DNA of 61,873 bases from Nocardia ninae NBRC 108245 (GTDB lineage Bacteria; Actinomycetota; Actinomycetes; Mycobacteriales; Mycobacteriaceae), in the NCBI RefSeq assembly GCF_007990755.1, contig NZ_BJXA01000054.1:1-61873 (forward strand), in the 5' to 3' direction. Positions 8,543-15,799 of the stretch are shown one piece after another (within the stretch, counting starts at the first letter, position 1; every line of letters begins with the position of its first letter). The notes under the pieces were generated by a model. That model saw only the letters and a program-made list of their open reading frames with translations. It was not told where the DNA came from and made no database searches. The translations under genes and the position numbers were made by a program.

Positions 8543-9151
8543 TTGGTTGCCCGAGTGACTGTGTTCTGTGGCGCATCCTATGGCCGCGGCAAGATATTTA
8601 CAGACGCTGCGATGCGTCTCGGTAAAATTCTCGGAAGTCGGGGCGACGAGCTTATCTACGGCGGTTCGAGCACCGGGCTCATGGGAATACTTGCCGATGC
8701 TACTCTCGCACATGGGGGGACTGTGACGGGTGTGATACCGCGTGGCCTCGTCGAACATGAAATCGCTCACCCACACCTGACGGCGATGGAAATAGTCGAG
8801 TCGATGCACGAGCGCAAGGCTCGCATGGCGGACAAGGCCGAAAAGTTTATCGCCCTACCCGGCGGTTTCGGCACCGCAGACGAGTTGTTCGAGATCATCA
8901 CCTGGACCCAACTCGGTTTCCAAGCAAAACCGATCGGGCTTCTCAATATCGACGGATACTTCGATCCCCTGTTGAAATGGATCGTACACTGCGTAGAAAT
9001 GGAGTTCGTCAAATCGCAATATGCCGACTTCATTCTGGTCGACGATGAGCCTGAAGCACTCTTGGACCGACTGGACACGCACATACCGGCCCCGCCTTCC
9101 CTGTTCGCGGCTGGTAACTACGTCAGCGATTCGCGGATGGACACACGGTGA
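8543..9151 (+). CDS. LOG-family nucleotide 5'-monophosphate phosphoribohydrolase
   Basis: 202 aa. LOG proteins hydrolyse the N-glycosidic bond of nucleoside 5'-monophosphates, releasing a free base and ribose 5-phosphate. The conserved GGSSTGLMG loop (40-48), catalytic Arg/Lys region (MHERKARM, 89-96) and PGGFGTADE motif (106-114) are all present. The start is a TTG at 8543, 10 bases after GGAGGAG. It is the first gene of a seven-gene rightward operon behind the operator array. In classical hosts the base released is a cytokinin. Here, next to PRPP, phosphoribosyl transfer and GMP synthase genes, release of a modified purine base from its nucleotide is plausible. Family is certain; substrate is inferred. 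Confidence 0.9.
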   Translation: MVARVTVFCGASYGRGKIFTDAAMRLGKILGSRGDELIYGGSSTGLMGILADATLAHGGTVTGVIPRGLVEHEIAHPHLTAMEIVESMHERKARMADKAEKFIALPGGFGTADELFEIITWTQLGFQAKPIGLLNIDGYFDPLLKWIVHCVEMEFVKSQYADFILVDDEPEALLDRLDTHIPAPPSLFAAGNYVSDSRMDTR

Positions 9152-9774
9152 TGGAGTCGAACGAGTCACGCAAGCTTGCCGTATTCGATATGGATGGCAC
9201 GTTGTTGCCCGGAGCTACGGCATGCCAATATATCGCACATATTTCAGGAACCACCGACCTGGTGATCGACCTGGAGGCACGCTACTCGGCCGGCTCCCTG
9301 TCCGCTGTCGAGTTCGCGCAGATCACCCATGCATCTTGGGCCGTCCATGGCCCTGAGCTCTATCGGACGGCGCACATCGCTGCCCGGAAGATTCGAAATA
9401 TCGACCGCACACTCGCCCACCTTGCCCAGCATGGCTATGCCACCTGCCTGATCACCATGGCCCCGAAGGCTTTCGCGGCCCATTTCGGAGAGTTCGATCA
9501 TATCCACGGCTCGGCCTATCCCGACACAATCATCACGCCACAGGACAAGCCGACAATCGCCCTCGAAGTCGCGCGCCAGTATCAGATCGAGCCGGACGGC
9601 ATCCTCGCGTTCGGCGACTCGGCATCCGACGGTCCACTGTTCGAGGCGATTTCACGAACCGTCGCGGTCAACGGTGACAACCAGATCGAGTCTCTCGCCC
9701 GCCACCGATACCGCGGGGATGACCTATTCGATGCAATGATGCTTGCGCTGTCGGATGACGTGGATCAGGCATGA
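9151..9774 (+). CDS. HAD-superfamily phosphatase (PSP/HAD-IB type)
   Basis: 207 aa. The four HAD motifs are visible: DMDGT at 13-17 (nucleophile Asp13, acid/base Asp15), the Thr of LITMAP near 102, Lys133, and GDSASDG with Asp156/Asp160. The all-helical cap lies between motifs 1 and 2, as in the phosphoserine-phosphatase-like group. It probably removes a phosphate from a small metabolite, most plausibly a nucleotide or pentose phosphate given its neighbours. The ATG at 9151 overlaps the LOG stop by one base (TGATG), and a GTG at 9148 is an alternative start. Its stop overlaps the next start (ATGA). Confidence 0.85.
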   Translation: MESNESRKLAVFDMDGTLLPGATACQYIAHISGTTDLVIDLEARYSAGSLSAVEFAQITHASWAVHGPELYRTAHIAARKIRNIDRTLAHLAQHGYATCLITMAPKAFAAHFGEFDHIHGSAYPDTIITPQDKPTIALEVARQYQIEPDGILAFGDSASDGPLFEAISRTVAVNGDNQIESLARHRYRGDDLFDAMMLALSDDVDQA

Positions 9775-10793
9775 GTGCGGCCGCGAATAGATCAATCGTG
9801 ACGTGCCTGGCCTTCGAAACTCACGGACCGCGCCTACTCAGAGCCCTGTTCGACAACATCATGGCGGCGTTGCCGACCAACGAGAGACTCCGCTCGGTGG
9901 ATCGGCGCTTCCCTGACGGAGAGGTGTGCGTCGAGATCGCGCGCTCGCTCCGCGGTCGCCGAGTTCTCGCCTGCCAGATCCTTTCCGTCGATGCACCTTT
10001 CAGTGACAACGAACTACTCGCGCTGCTGGCCACCATCCACGGCTGCAAGACGGCCGGCGCCGAAAGGATCATCGTTTTCGTGCCGTTCCTGGCCTACTCC
10101 CGGCAGGATCGCCCGGATCTGGAACGTGGCCGCCCCGCGACGACAGAACTGATCGGGCGGCTGCTCCGTTCCGCCGGAGCGGACGCGGTGGTGACCATCG
10201 CCGCCGGCGCCACCCAGCGTATCGAGATGCTCTACCGCCCACTGCGATTCACCGCCGTGGATCCGATAGCGCCGATCGTCGCCGCGCTCGCACCGGTGCG
10301 GCCGAAGTACCTCGTCGCACCTGACGGCGGGGCTGTGCGCTTGGCTGAACCAGTCGCCGAGCGGCTGGGATGCGAACTTGTCGTGGCCGCCAAGCAGCGG
10401 GTGGACGCAGAGAACGTGGTGCTGAATGTCGACGCGGCCGGCATCGAATCCGACGCGGCACCGGTCGCGGTCGTGGATGATCTCGTGGCCAGCGCTGGGA
10501 CCATCGTGGCCCTCGCCACCGAGCTCCGGCGGCACCGGCCCGCACTCGATATGTATGTGGCGTGTTCACACCTCAGGCCGACACCGGTCGGCATCCGCCG
10601 AATAAACGAGCTCTATTCGGCGGGCTGCCTGATCGGCTTGGCGACCGTGACTCTGGCCGCGCCCGTCGAGGGGCTTCGGATGGTCCCGCATATGCCTCCG
10701 GTTGCCGAACTCGCCACTGACATCCTTGCCGCATTGAACACCGACGAAACTTTCGCCGAAGATTTCCGTGGTGGCCGAGCGTTTTCCGCTTAG
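9771..10793 (+). CDS. ribose-phosphate pyrophosphokinase-like protein, divergent
   Basis: 340 aa, ATGA-coupled to the HAD gene. PRPP synthetase features are the RRFPDGE segment (45-51), YSRQDR near 109-114 and the C-terminal PRPP-binding loop VDDLVASAGT (235-244). The region that in housekeeping enzymes contains the DLHxxQIQGFF stretch, with its metal/ATP-contacting His, here reads roughly AAGATQRIEMLY. The flexible-loop lysine region is reduced to AAKQR (Lys208). It may therefore be a specialised PRPP synthetase, act on a different pentose phosphate, or be regulatory. It would supply PRPP to the phosphoribosyltransferase two genes downstream. Confidence 0.85.
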   Translation: MSAAANRSIVTCLAFETHGPRLLRALFDNIMAALPTNERLRSVDRRFPDGEVCVEIARSLRGRRVLACQILSVDAPFSDNELLALLATIHGCKTAGAERIIVFVPFLAYSRQDRPDLERGRPATTELIGRLLRSAGADAVVTIAAGATQRIEMLYRPLRFTAVDPIAPIVAALAPVRPKYLVAPDGGAVRLAEPVAERLGCELVVAAKQRVDAENVVLNVDAAGIESDAAPVAVVDDLVASAGTIVALATELRRHRPALDMYVACSHLRPTPVGIRRINELYSAGCLIGLATVTLAAPVEGLRMVPHMPPVAELATDILAALNTDETFAEDFRGGRAFSA

Positions 10794-10822
10794 TCAACAG
10801 CGACTTACTCGAAGGATTCGAT

Positions 10823-11518
10823 TTGCGAACGTCAACGGGCGGCCCTGCCCATATCAATTTTATACCTTCTCTGATGTGTCTCGACCAGGTCACTTTGCAC
10901 GGTCAGATCGAACGGATGATCGGCGCCGGTGTCAAGGCCGTCCATATAGACCTGATCGATCCACACTATGGGAATCTGGGACTTCCACCCACCTTGATAG
11001 CCGATATCAAAGAGCATTTCGACCTCACCGTCGAGACGCATCTGATGGTCGGCCGACCCGCAGAATACGTTTATGAGGTGCGGTTACTCGGGTCCGACCG
11101 CATCCTGGTGCATCAGTCCCAGATCGATGAGGCAGTTGCCGAGGTACTCGTGCAAGCCAGCGAGAACGGCGCCCAGATCGGTGTCGTGGTCAATGCCGAT
11201 CAGCGCATAGACGTAGATCTGGCCGAATCGGTGACCGCCTCGCAAATCACGGTCATGACCGTCAGGCCGGGCGGTGCGGGCCGTCCCTTCATCGCTTCCG
11301 CGTTACAGAACATCGCCGACGCCGACACACTCCGGCAACGACGCGTCATAGAACGTGTCGAGGTCGACGGCGCGGTAGGGGCCCGGACGATCGGACAGCT
11401 GCTTGATGCAGGAGCTCACCAATTCGTCCTCGGTAGCAGTGCATTCAAGAATCGCAGATTTTCCGAGCAGGAATATCACGACATTGTGGCGCCAGCGCTC
11501 GTCGGCACCCATCGATAA
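10823..11518 (+). CDS. ribulose-phosphate 3-epimerase-like TIM barrel
   Basis: 231 aa from a TTG at 10823 with GAAGGA 6 bases before it. The fold signatures of RPE are present: HIDLIDPHYGNLG (metal-binding His/Asp of the first motif), ETHLMVGRP (second metal His), TVRPGGAGRPF in place of the usual VNPGFGGQ, and RVEVDGAVG in place of the usual VDGGI. The metal ligands look conserved, so it is likely an active epimerase of ribulose/xylulose 5-phosphate or an analogue. Its place between the PRPP synthetase-like and phosphoribosyltransferase genes suggests pentose-phosphate supply for nucleotide assembly. Confidence 0.85.
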   Translation: MRTSTGGPAHINFIPSLMCLDQVTLHGQIERMIGAGVKAVHIDLIDPHYGNLGLPPTLIADIKEHFDLTVETHLMVGRPAEYVYEVRLLGSDRILVHQSQIDEAVAEVLVQASENGAQIGVVVNADQRIDVDLAESVTASQITVMTVRPGGAGRPFIASALQNIADADTLRQRRVIERVEVDGAVGARTIGQLLDAGAHQFVLGSSAFKNRRFSEQEYHDIVAPALVGTHR

Positions 11519-11531
11519 CAAAGGCATTCTC

Positions 11532-12116
11532 ATGAACACCATTGACTCAGCCGGTCCAGAAAATTCTTCGGCACCTTCCCTGTCCGTAACTTTTGGAGAT
11601 CACCTCGTACGGAATCTTCCTATCGTGCCCGTGGCACCGGATCTCGAAATAGCGTTCCTAAAATTATACGGCGACGTGGAACTTCTCGACCATTGTGTCA
11701 AGGAACTCGCCAAGCAGATTTCCGACGCCGTAGAGGTCCTGGTCGGTGCGGAAGCGGGAGGCATCCTGCTGACACACGGCGTGGCGACGGCGACCGGCCT
11801 GCCCTGTGCTATCGCTCGTAAGAAGCGGCGACCGCATATGGTCTCCCCGGTCTCGGTGACGGTCGGGACCATCGGGACGCCCGGACTTCAGGAGCTCTTC
11901 CTCGACGACGCCGACCAGCGACTCATCGCTGGTCGGCGAGTCGCTGTCATCGATGAAGTACTGAGCTCAGGCGCCACTCAGCAGGCGATGACGACGCTCG
12001 TGGCGCAGGCAGGCGGACAGGTCGTACAGACATTGGTGGTGGCCACCGAAGGAGAGCGGCGAGCGGACGTAACCCACCTCGTCCATCTGCCGGTCAACCC
12101 GAGTGAGGTCTGCTGA
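11532..12116 (+). CDS. purine-type (APRT/XPRT-like) phosphoribosyltransferase
   Basis: 194 aa from an ATG at 11532; the longer frame to 11403 overlaps the epimerase and is rejected. Type I PRTase features: a GAEAGGILL loop (72-80), basic ARKKRRP (95-101) that aligns with the flexible-loop RK of adenine PRTases, and the PRPP-binding motif VAVIDEVLSSGAT (137-149). The first acidic residue pair is DE rather than the usual DD, as in several purine salvage enzymes. It would attach a base to PRPP, or run in reverse. Its stop is one base before the next ATG. Confidence 0.85.
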   Translation: MNTIDSAGPENSSAPSLSVTFGDHLVRNLPIVPVAPDLEIAFLKLYGDVELLDHCVKELAKQISDAVEVLVGAEAGGILLTHGVATATGLPCAIARKKRRPHMVSPVSVTVGTIGTPGLQELFLDDADQRLIAGRRVAVIDEVLSSGATQQAMTTLVAQAGGQVVQTLVVATEGERRADVTHLVHLPVNPSEVC

Positions 12117-12117
12117 C

Positions 12118-13359
12118 ATGGCGGGGCTGTCGTCATCGGTAGAAGCAGGCCAGCTCCTGACCGAATGGGCCGAAGCACGAATGCCGGTGTTGACCGCCAG
12201 CGCACAGGCGTTTGCGAAGACCGACACATTCAGTGGACTGCGTTGCGCGATCGCAGTACACATCACCTCGGAGACCGCCGCATTGGCGCGGGCGCTCGCT
12301 GCCGCGGGCACCGCGTCGGTCGTCGTCTGTTCGTCCAATCCCCGTACGGCGAACGCGGCGGTGATGGCGTCGCTCGAACACGACGGCATCGAAGTGGTCA
12401 ATCGAGAAAGCATCGGAATCGAAGAACACGCCCAAAACTTCCGGTCCGTGCTGCGGACACGGCCCGACGTCATCATTGATGACGGGGCGGAACTGATTCG
12501 GCTACTCCACGTTGACGAACAGTTCCGGCAACTAGACATCATCGGTGCGCTGGAGGAGACCACCTCGGGTGTCCGCCGCATCTGCGCGCTGTCCGAGGAG
12601 GGAACGCTACGGTTTCCGGTCGTCAACATCAACGGCGCGGCAACAAAACACTTGTTCGACAACCGTTACGGGACCGGCCAGAGCGCGCTGGACTCGATCA
12701 TGCGCTCGACGAACACGTTGATCGCCGGCTCGCGCGTTCTGGTCATCGGCTACGGCATGTGCGGCAAAGGCATTGCGCGCGCGGCGCGCGGCCTGGGCGC
12801 CCAGGTGCTGGTTTCCGAGATCGATCCCATTGCGGCGTTGGAGGCTCATCTGGACGGGCATGCCGTGCTGCCTGCCCTGGACGGTTGTGCCGTAGCGGAC
12901 ATCGTCATCACCGCGACGGGTAGCCGCAACGTCATTCGCGGCGATCATTGGAAGGCATTGCTGCGCGGCAGTCTCGTCGTCAATTGCGGACACTTCCGAA
13001 ACGAACTGGACATGGCCGGTCTGCAGGAACTGTGCCCCAACGAGCCAGCGGTCGTGAGGCGTAACGTCTATCGCTACGACGCGGGCTCGTCCGGCCATGT
13101 ACTCGTTCTCTCCGACGGCGACATCGGGAATCTCGCTGCGGCAGAGGGGAATCCCGCGGCGCTGATGGACATGTCGTTTTCCGATCAGCTCCGCGGGCTG
13201 GCCTGGCTGATCGAGAACCGAGATCGGCTCGGACCCGAGGTCGTGGCGCTGCCCGCCGAGATAGATGTGTCGGTCGCACGGGACAAGTTGTCCGCCCTGT
13301 CGGTCCGCATCGACACGCAACACGAAGATCAGGTCGAGTTCGACCGTTCGCACGCCTGA
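12118..13359 (+). CDS. S-adenosylhomocysteine hydrolase-like NAD-dependent enzyme
   Basis: 413 aa. The core of the SAH hydrolase family is clear. It has IIDDGAEL (substrate Asp region), LEETTSGVRR (catalytic Glu), TKHLFDNRYG with Lys177, Asp181 and Asn182 matching the Lys/Asp/Asn that handle the ribose 3'-OH, and the Rossmann motif GYGMCG at 211-216 followed by ARGLGAQVLVSEIDP. The C-terminal Pro/Tyr tail that caps the neighbouring NAD site in true SAH hydrolases is missing or changed, and the protein is shorter than typical 430-490 aa enzymes. The chemistry is likely reversible 3'-oxidation of a nucleoside followed by elimination or addition. With a methyltransferase next door it could recycle SAH, but action on a pathway nucleoside is an attractive alternative. 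Confidence 0.85.
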   Translation: MAGLSSSVEAGQLLTEWAEARMPVLTASAQAFAKTDTFSGLRCAIAVHITSETAALARALAAAGTASVVVCSSNPRTANAAVMASLEHDGIEVVNRESIGIEEHAQNFRSVLRTRPDVIIDDGAELIRLLHVDEQFRQLDIIGALEETTSGVRRICALSEEGTLRFPVVNINGAATKHLFDNRYGTGQSALDSIMRSTNTLIAGSRVLVIGYGMCGKGIARAARGLGAQVLVSEIDPIAALEAHLDGHAVLPALDGCAVADIVITATGSRNVIRGDHWKALLRGSLVVNCGHFRNELDMAGLQELCPNEPAVVRRNVYRYDAGSSGHVLVLSDGDIGNLAAAEGNPAALMDMSFSDQLRGLAWLIENRDRLGPEVVALPAEIDVSVARDKLSALSVRIDTQHEDQVEFDRSHA

Positions 13360-13378
13360 CCCGAGAAAGGATGAAAGC

Positions 13379-14068
13379 TTGTCTTACACCGAAGATATCG
13401 CCCAGGTTCAGGCAACGATGCGATGGGTGTCGGAGGTCGACCCTTACCCCGAAGAGTTCGTCATGCACGGCCTGACCTGGTCGTCACTGCCCGGCGTGTT
13501 CCCGAGCACGATTACCTCGGGGACGGAGGTCTTCAGTCATATTGTGTGTCCTGACCCCGGTGAGACGTTCTGCGAGGTCGGCTGCGGATCAGGTGTCATA
13601 TCGGTAATGGCAGCGATGCAGGGCAAAGCCCAGGTAACGGCGCTCGACATCAACCCCGCTGCGATCGACAACTGCCGGGTGAATGCCGAGCGACACAATG
13701 TGACACACCGCATGACCTGCCTGGTGAGTGACCTCTTCAGTGAGGTACCGCCGAGCTCGTCGTTCGACACGATTTTCTGGAACGTCCCGTGGGGCTTAGC
13801 CGAACCTTCGTATCAGTACGTAAACGACCTGGAACGAGCGGTATTCGATCCTGGATACTCGTTGCAGCGCAGGTACATGACGGAAGGTCGCGCGTTCCTG
13901 CGTGACGGCGGGCAGCAGCTCCTGGGGACGACAGACATCGGAGATATCGAGTTGCTGAACTCGATAGCCGCCGAAGCGGATCTGAAATTACAAGAGGTCG
14001 CCCGTGTCCGGCGTATCGAGGTGAATCAATTGATGACCTACATCGTGTACAGGGTAGACGAAGGGTAG
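13379..14068 (+). CDS. class I SAM-dependent methyltransferase (HemK/RsmC-like motif IV)
   Basis: 229 aa from a TTG at 13379, with AAAGGA upstream. SAM-binding motif I reads FCEVGCGSG (64-72), the acidic motif II is VTALDIN, and motif IV is NVPWG (135-139), which resembles the NPPY/F signature of amino- and ring-nitrogen methyltransferases such as PrmC and RsmC. It is the last gene of the operon, and a strong hairpin follows 8 bases after its stop. N-methylation of a nucleobase or an amino group is plausible. The acceptor is unknown. Confidence 0.85.
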   Translation: MSYTEDIAQVQATMRWVSEVDPYPEEFVMHGLTWSSLPGVFPSTITSGTEVFSHIVCPDPGETFCEVGCGSGVISVMAAMQGKAQVTALDINPAAIDNCRVNAERHNVTHRMTCLVSDLFSEVPPSSSFDTIFWNVPWGLAEPSYQYVNDLERAVFDPGYSLQRRYMTEGRAFLRDGGQQLLGTTDIGDIELLNSIAAEADLKLQEVARVRRIEVNQLMTYIVYRVDEG

Positions 14069-14075
14069 TGCCACC

Positions 14076-14107
14076 GGCGCGGTGCGATCAGCCGATCGCA
14101 CCGCGCC
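14076..14107. terminator. bidirectional hairpin terminator
   Basis: A perfect 14-bp stem (arms 14076-14089 and 14094-14107, GGCGCGGTGCGATC and its complement) with loop AGCC. It lies between the convergent methyltransferase and flavoenzyme genes and separates the NOS/purine locus from the next region. Confidence 0.85.
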
Positions 14108-14131
14108 GCACAGTTCGTCGGTTCCGGGTGA

Positions 14132-15313
14132 TCAGTCGACCAGGTCCAGGAACTCCCAGTGCGCTTCGGGTTGGGCACCGCTGAGCCACTTTCCGCAATT
14201 CTGCAGGACTATCGGGCCCGAGGTGATGTGCTGGGTGCCGGTGGCGAGATCGCGGAGGAACCGGTCGATCGGGCCGCGCCGGATCGCGGTTGTCGCGGCC
14301 CATCGGTGCACTGTCTGGCCGACGTCGTGCACGGTCCACGTCGTGTGGTTGAGTACCAGCCGGATCAGCGTCTCCTGTTCGGTGCTCAGCAATTCACCTG
14401 CGGCAAGCGTTTCTTCGTTTTCTTGCCAGGCTTGCAGCACCCACGCGCGGGCCGCGCGCAGCCTGGCCTCGGCGGTCGCGTACTCGGCGTGGAACTGCGC
14501 GGTGTCGACGGCGGCGTGGAACGTACCCGACTTCTTCGACGCGTAGAGCTTCAATTCGTCGAGCAGCCGGCGGCCGACGCCGAGTGCCCATCCGGAGTGC
14601 ACGATCGCGGACATGTTCACAATGCCGATGCGATAGATCGCGCCGCCGTTGGCGGGGTCCATCGTGGTCGCGCGATAGGTGTGCGTCTGCGGGACATAGA
14701 CATCGGTGCAGTGGTAGTCGATGCTGCTGGTCGCACGGAGGCCGAGCACGTCCCAGTTGTCGACGAGAGTCACCTGCGACTTGGGCATCGCCAGTATCCG
14801 GGGCTCGCCGGTGTCCTCGACCTGGATCGCACTGTGGATGTGCGTGGCCAGCGCCATACCGGAGGCGAACTGCCATTCCCCACTGACCAGGTAGCCGCCG
14901 TCCACCGGGACAGCCCGGCCGGGCCGGGTGCCATGGCCGGACAGCAAGGCGTGATCACCGCTCGCCACATCGGGGAACAGCTCAGCGGCGGCAGCGGCAC
15001 CGAGATAGGCCGCCGTGGTGCCGGTGATCATCTGCAGCGCCATCATCGTCCATCCGGCCGCGGCGTCGTGGTAGCTGAGCCGCTCGATCGTGCGAATCAA
15101 CTGACGCGGGGAGAATTCGTAGCCGCCGAGATTCTCCGGCAGACCTGCCCGGACGATCCCCGTGCCCAGCAACGACTTCGCGACGTCCGCGGTGAGCCTG
15201 CCGAGTGTGTCGGCCGCCTCCGCGTCCGCTTCGATGGACTCGCCGAGCGCGTCGATCCGTTCCAGCATCGCCGGGAATTTTTCGCTGATGTGTAGCCGAG
15301 CCGAGGCTGTCAC
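14132..15313 (-). CDS. acyl-CoA dehydrogenase-fold flavoenzyme (HsaA/DszC-type monooxygenase)
   Basis: 393 aa from a GTG at 15313 with AGGAGG 6 bases upstream; the longer frame lacks a ribosome site. It has the three-domain ACAD layout: N-terminal helices, a middle beta-domain (SGEWQFASGM and LGLRATSS near 160-220), and a C-terminal four-helix domain. The QFASG and LRxTxS signatures resemble two-component flavin-dependent monooxygenases that use reduced FMN, rather than true acyl-CoA dehydrogenases, whose catalytic Glu I cannot place. No flavin reductase is adjacent. It could belong to either neighbouring cluster or to a small catabolic unit with the MFS transporter. Confidence 0.75.
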   Translation of the reverse strand: MTASARLHISEKFPAMLERIDALGESIEADAEAADTLGRLTADVAKSLLGTGIVRAGLPENLGGYEFSPRQLIRTIERLSYHDAAAGWTMMALQMITGTTAAYLGAAAAAELFPDVASGDHALLSGHGTRPGRAVPVDGGYLVSGEWQFASGMALATHIHSAIQVEDTGEPRILAMPKSQVTLVDNWDVLGLRATSSIDYHCTDVYVPQTHTYRATTMDPANGGAIYRIGIVNMSAIVHSGWALGVGRRLLDELKLYASKKSGTFHAAVDTAQFHAEYATAEARLRAARAWVLQAWQENEETLAAGELLSTEQETLIRLVLNHTTWTVHDVGQTVHRWAATTAIRRGPIDRFLRDLATGTQHITSGPIVLQNCGKWLSGAQPEAHWEFLDLVD

Positions 15314-15690
15314 ACGCTTCCTCCTGGATTCGAAACCACAGTGGGGGCGGCGTCTTCGGCCACACCGGACGCTCTCCCGCACCAACCACCACTCTCCGAT
15401 GTGAACCCCTCGCGCGCAACGTGCATGGTCGGCTCAGCGGACCCCGGGGGTTCGGCGATCTCGGTCTGCACCGTGTTCAGGGCAATCGGACCCGGGCAAG
15501 TCGAATCCGGAGTGAGCTCGGTTCTCCCTTGTTATCCTGATCGGCATCGCGGCCTTCCGCTCTCGGCAGAGGTCCAATCCGTTGGCGCCGCAACGTATAT
15601 GGCTCCATGAGGGTACCGCGGTGGCACCCGGTACCTGCGCTGACAGATTCGTCGAACCAGAGCTGACGCACCGTCGGAACGGGAGACAGA
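15314..15690 (+). promoter_or_regulatory. non-coding leader with possible T-box-like element
   Basis: This 377-base stretch has no credible gene. Near 15612-15640 the plus strand reads GAGGGTACCGCGGTGGCACC followed by CGGTACC. GGTGGCACC matches the GGTGGNACC core of the T-box antiterminator/antisequestrator, and the repeated GGTACC units can form a hairpin around it. It lies 55-75 bases before the GGGAG/ATG of a tiny membrane-protein ORF. I could not place a convincing stem I or specifier loop, so this is a candidate only. Confidence 0.3.
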
Positions 15691-15795
15691 ATGAGAAGGC
15701 ACTTCTCGGCGCTCCCCTGGCTGATCGTCTATGTCGCGCTCTGCGGCGTCGCGACATGGCTGCTGAAGGTCGGCTGGCTGCACGTCTACCCGTAG
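15691..15795 (+). CDS. 34-residue single-span membrane peptide
   Basis: ATG at 15691 follows GGGAGACAGA. The peptide begins MRRHFSALPWLIVYVALCGV, has one hydrophobic span of about 20 residues, and ends TAG at 15795. It ends 4 bases before the convergent stop of the MFS transporter. Tiny MFS-associated membrane subunits exist in bacteria, but they are normally co-directional, so that assignment is uncertain. It is probably real given the ribosome site and the hydrophobic design. Confidence 0.5.
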   Translation: MRRHFSALPWLIVYVALCGVATWLLKVGWLHVYP

Positions 15796-15799
15796 CGCG

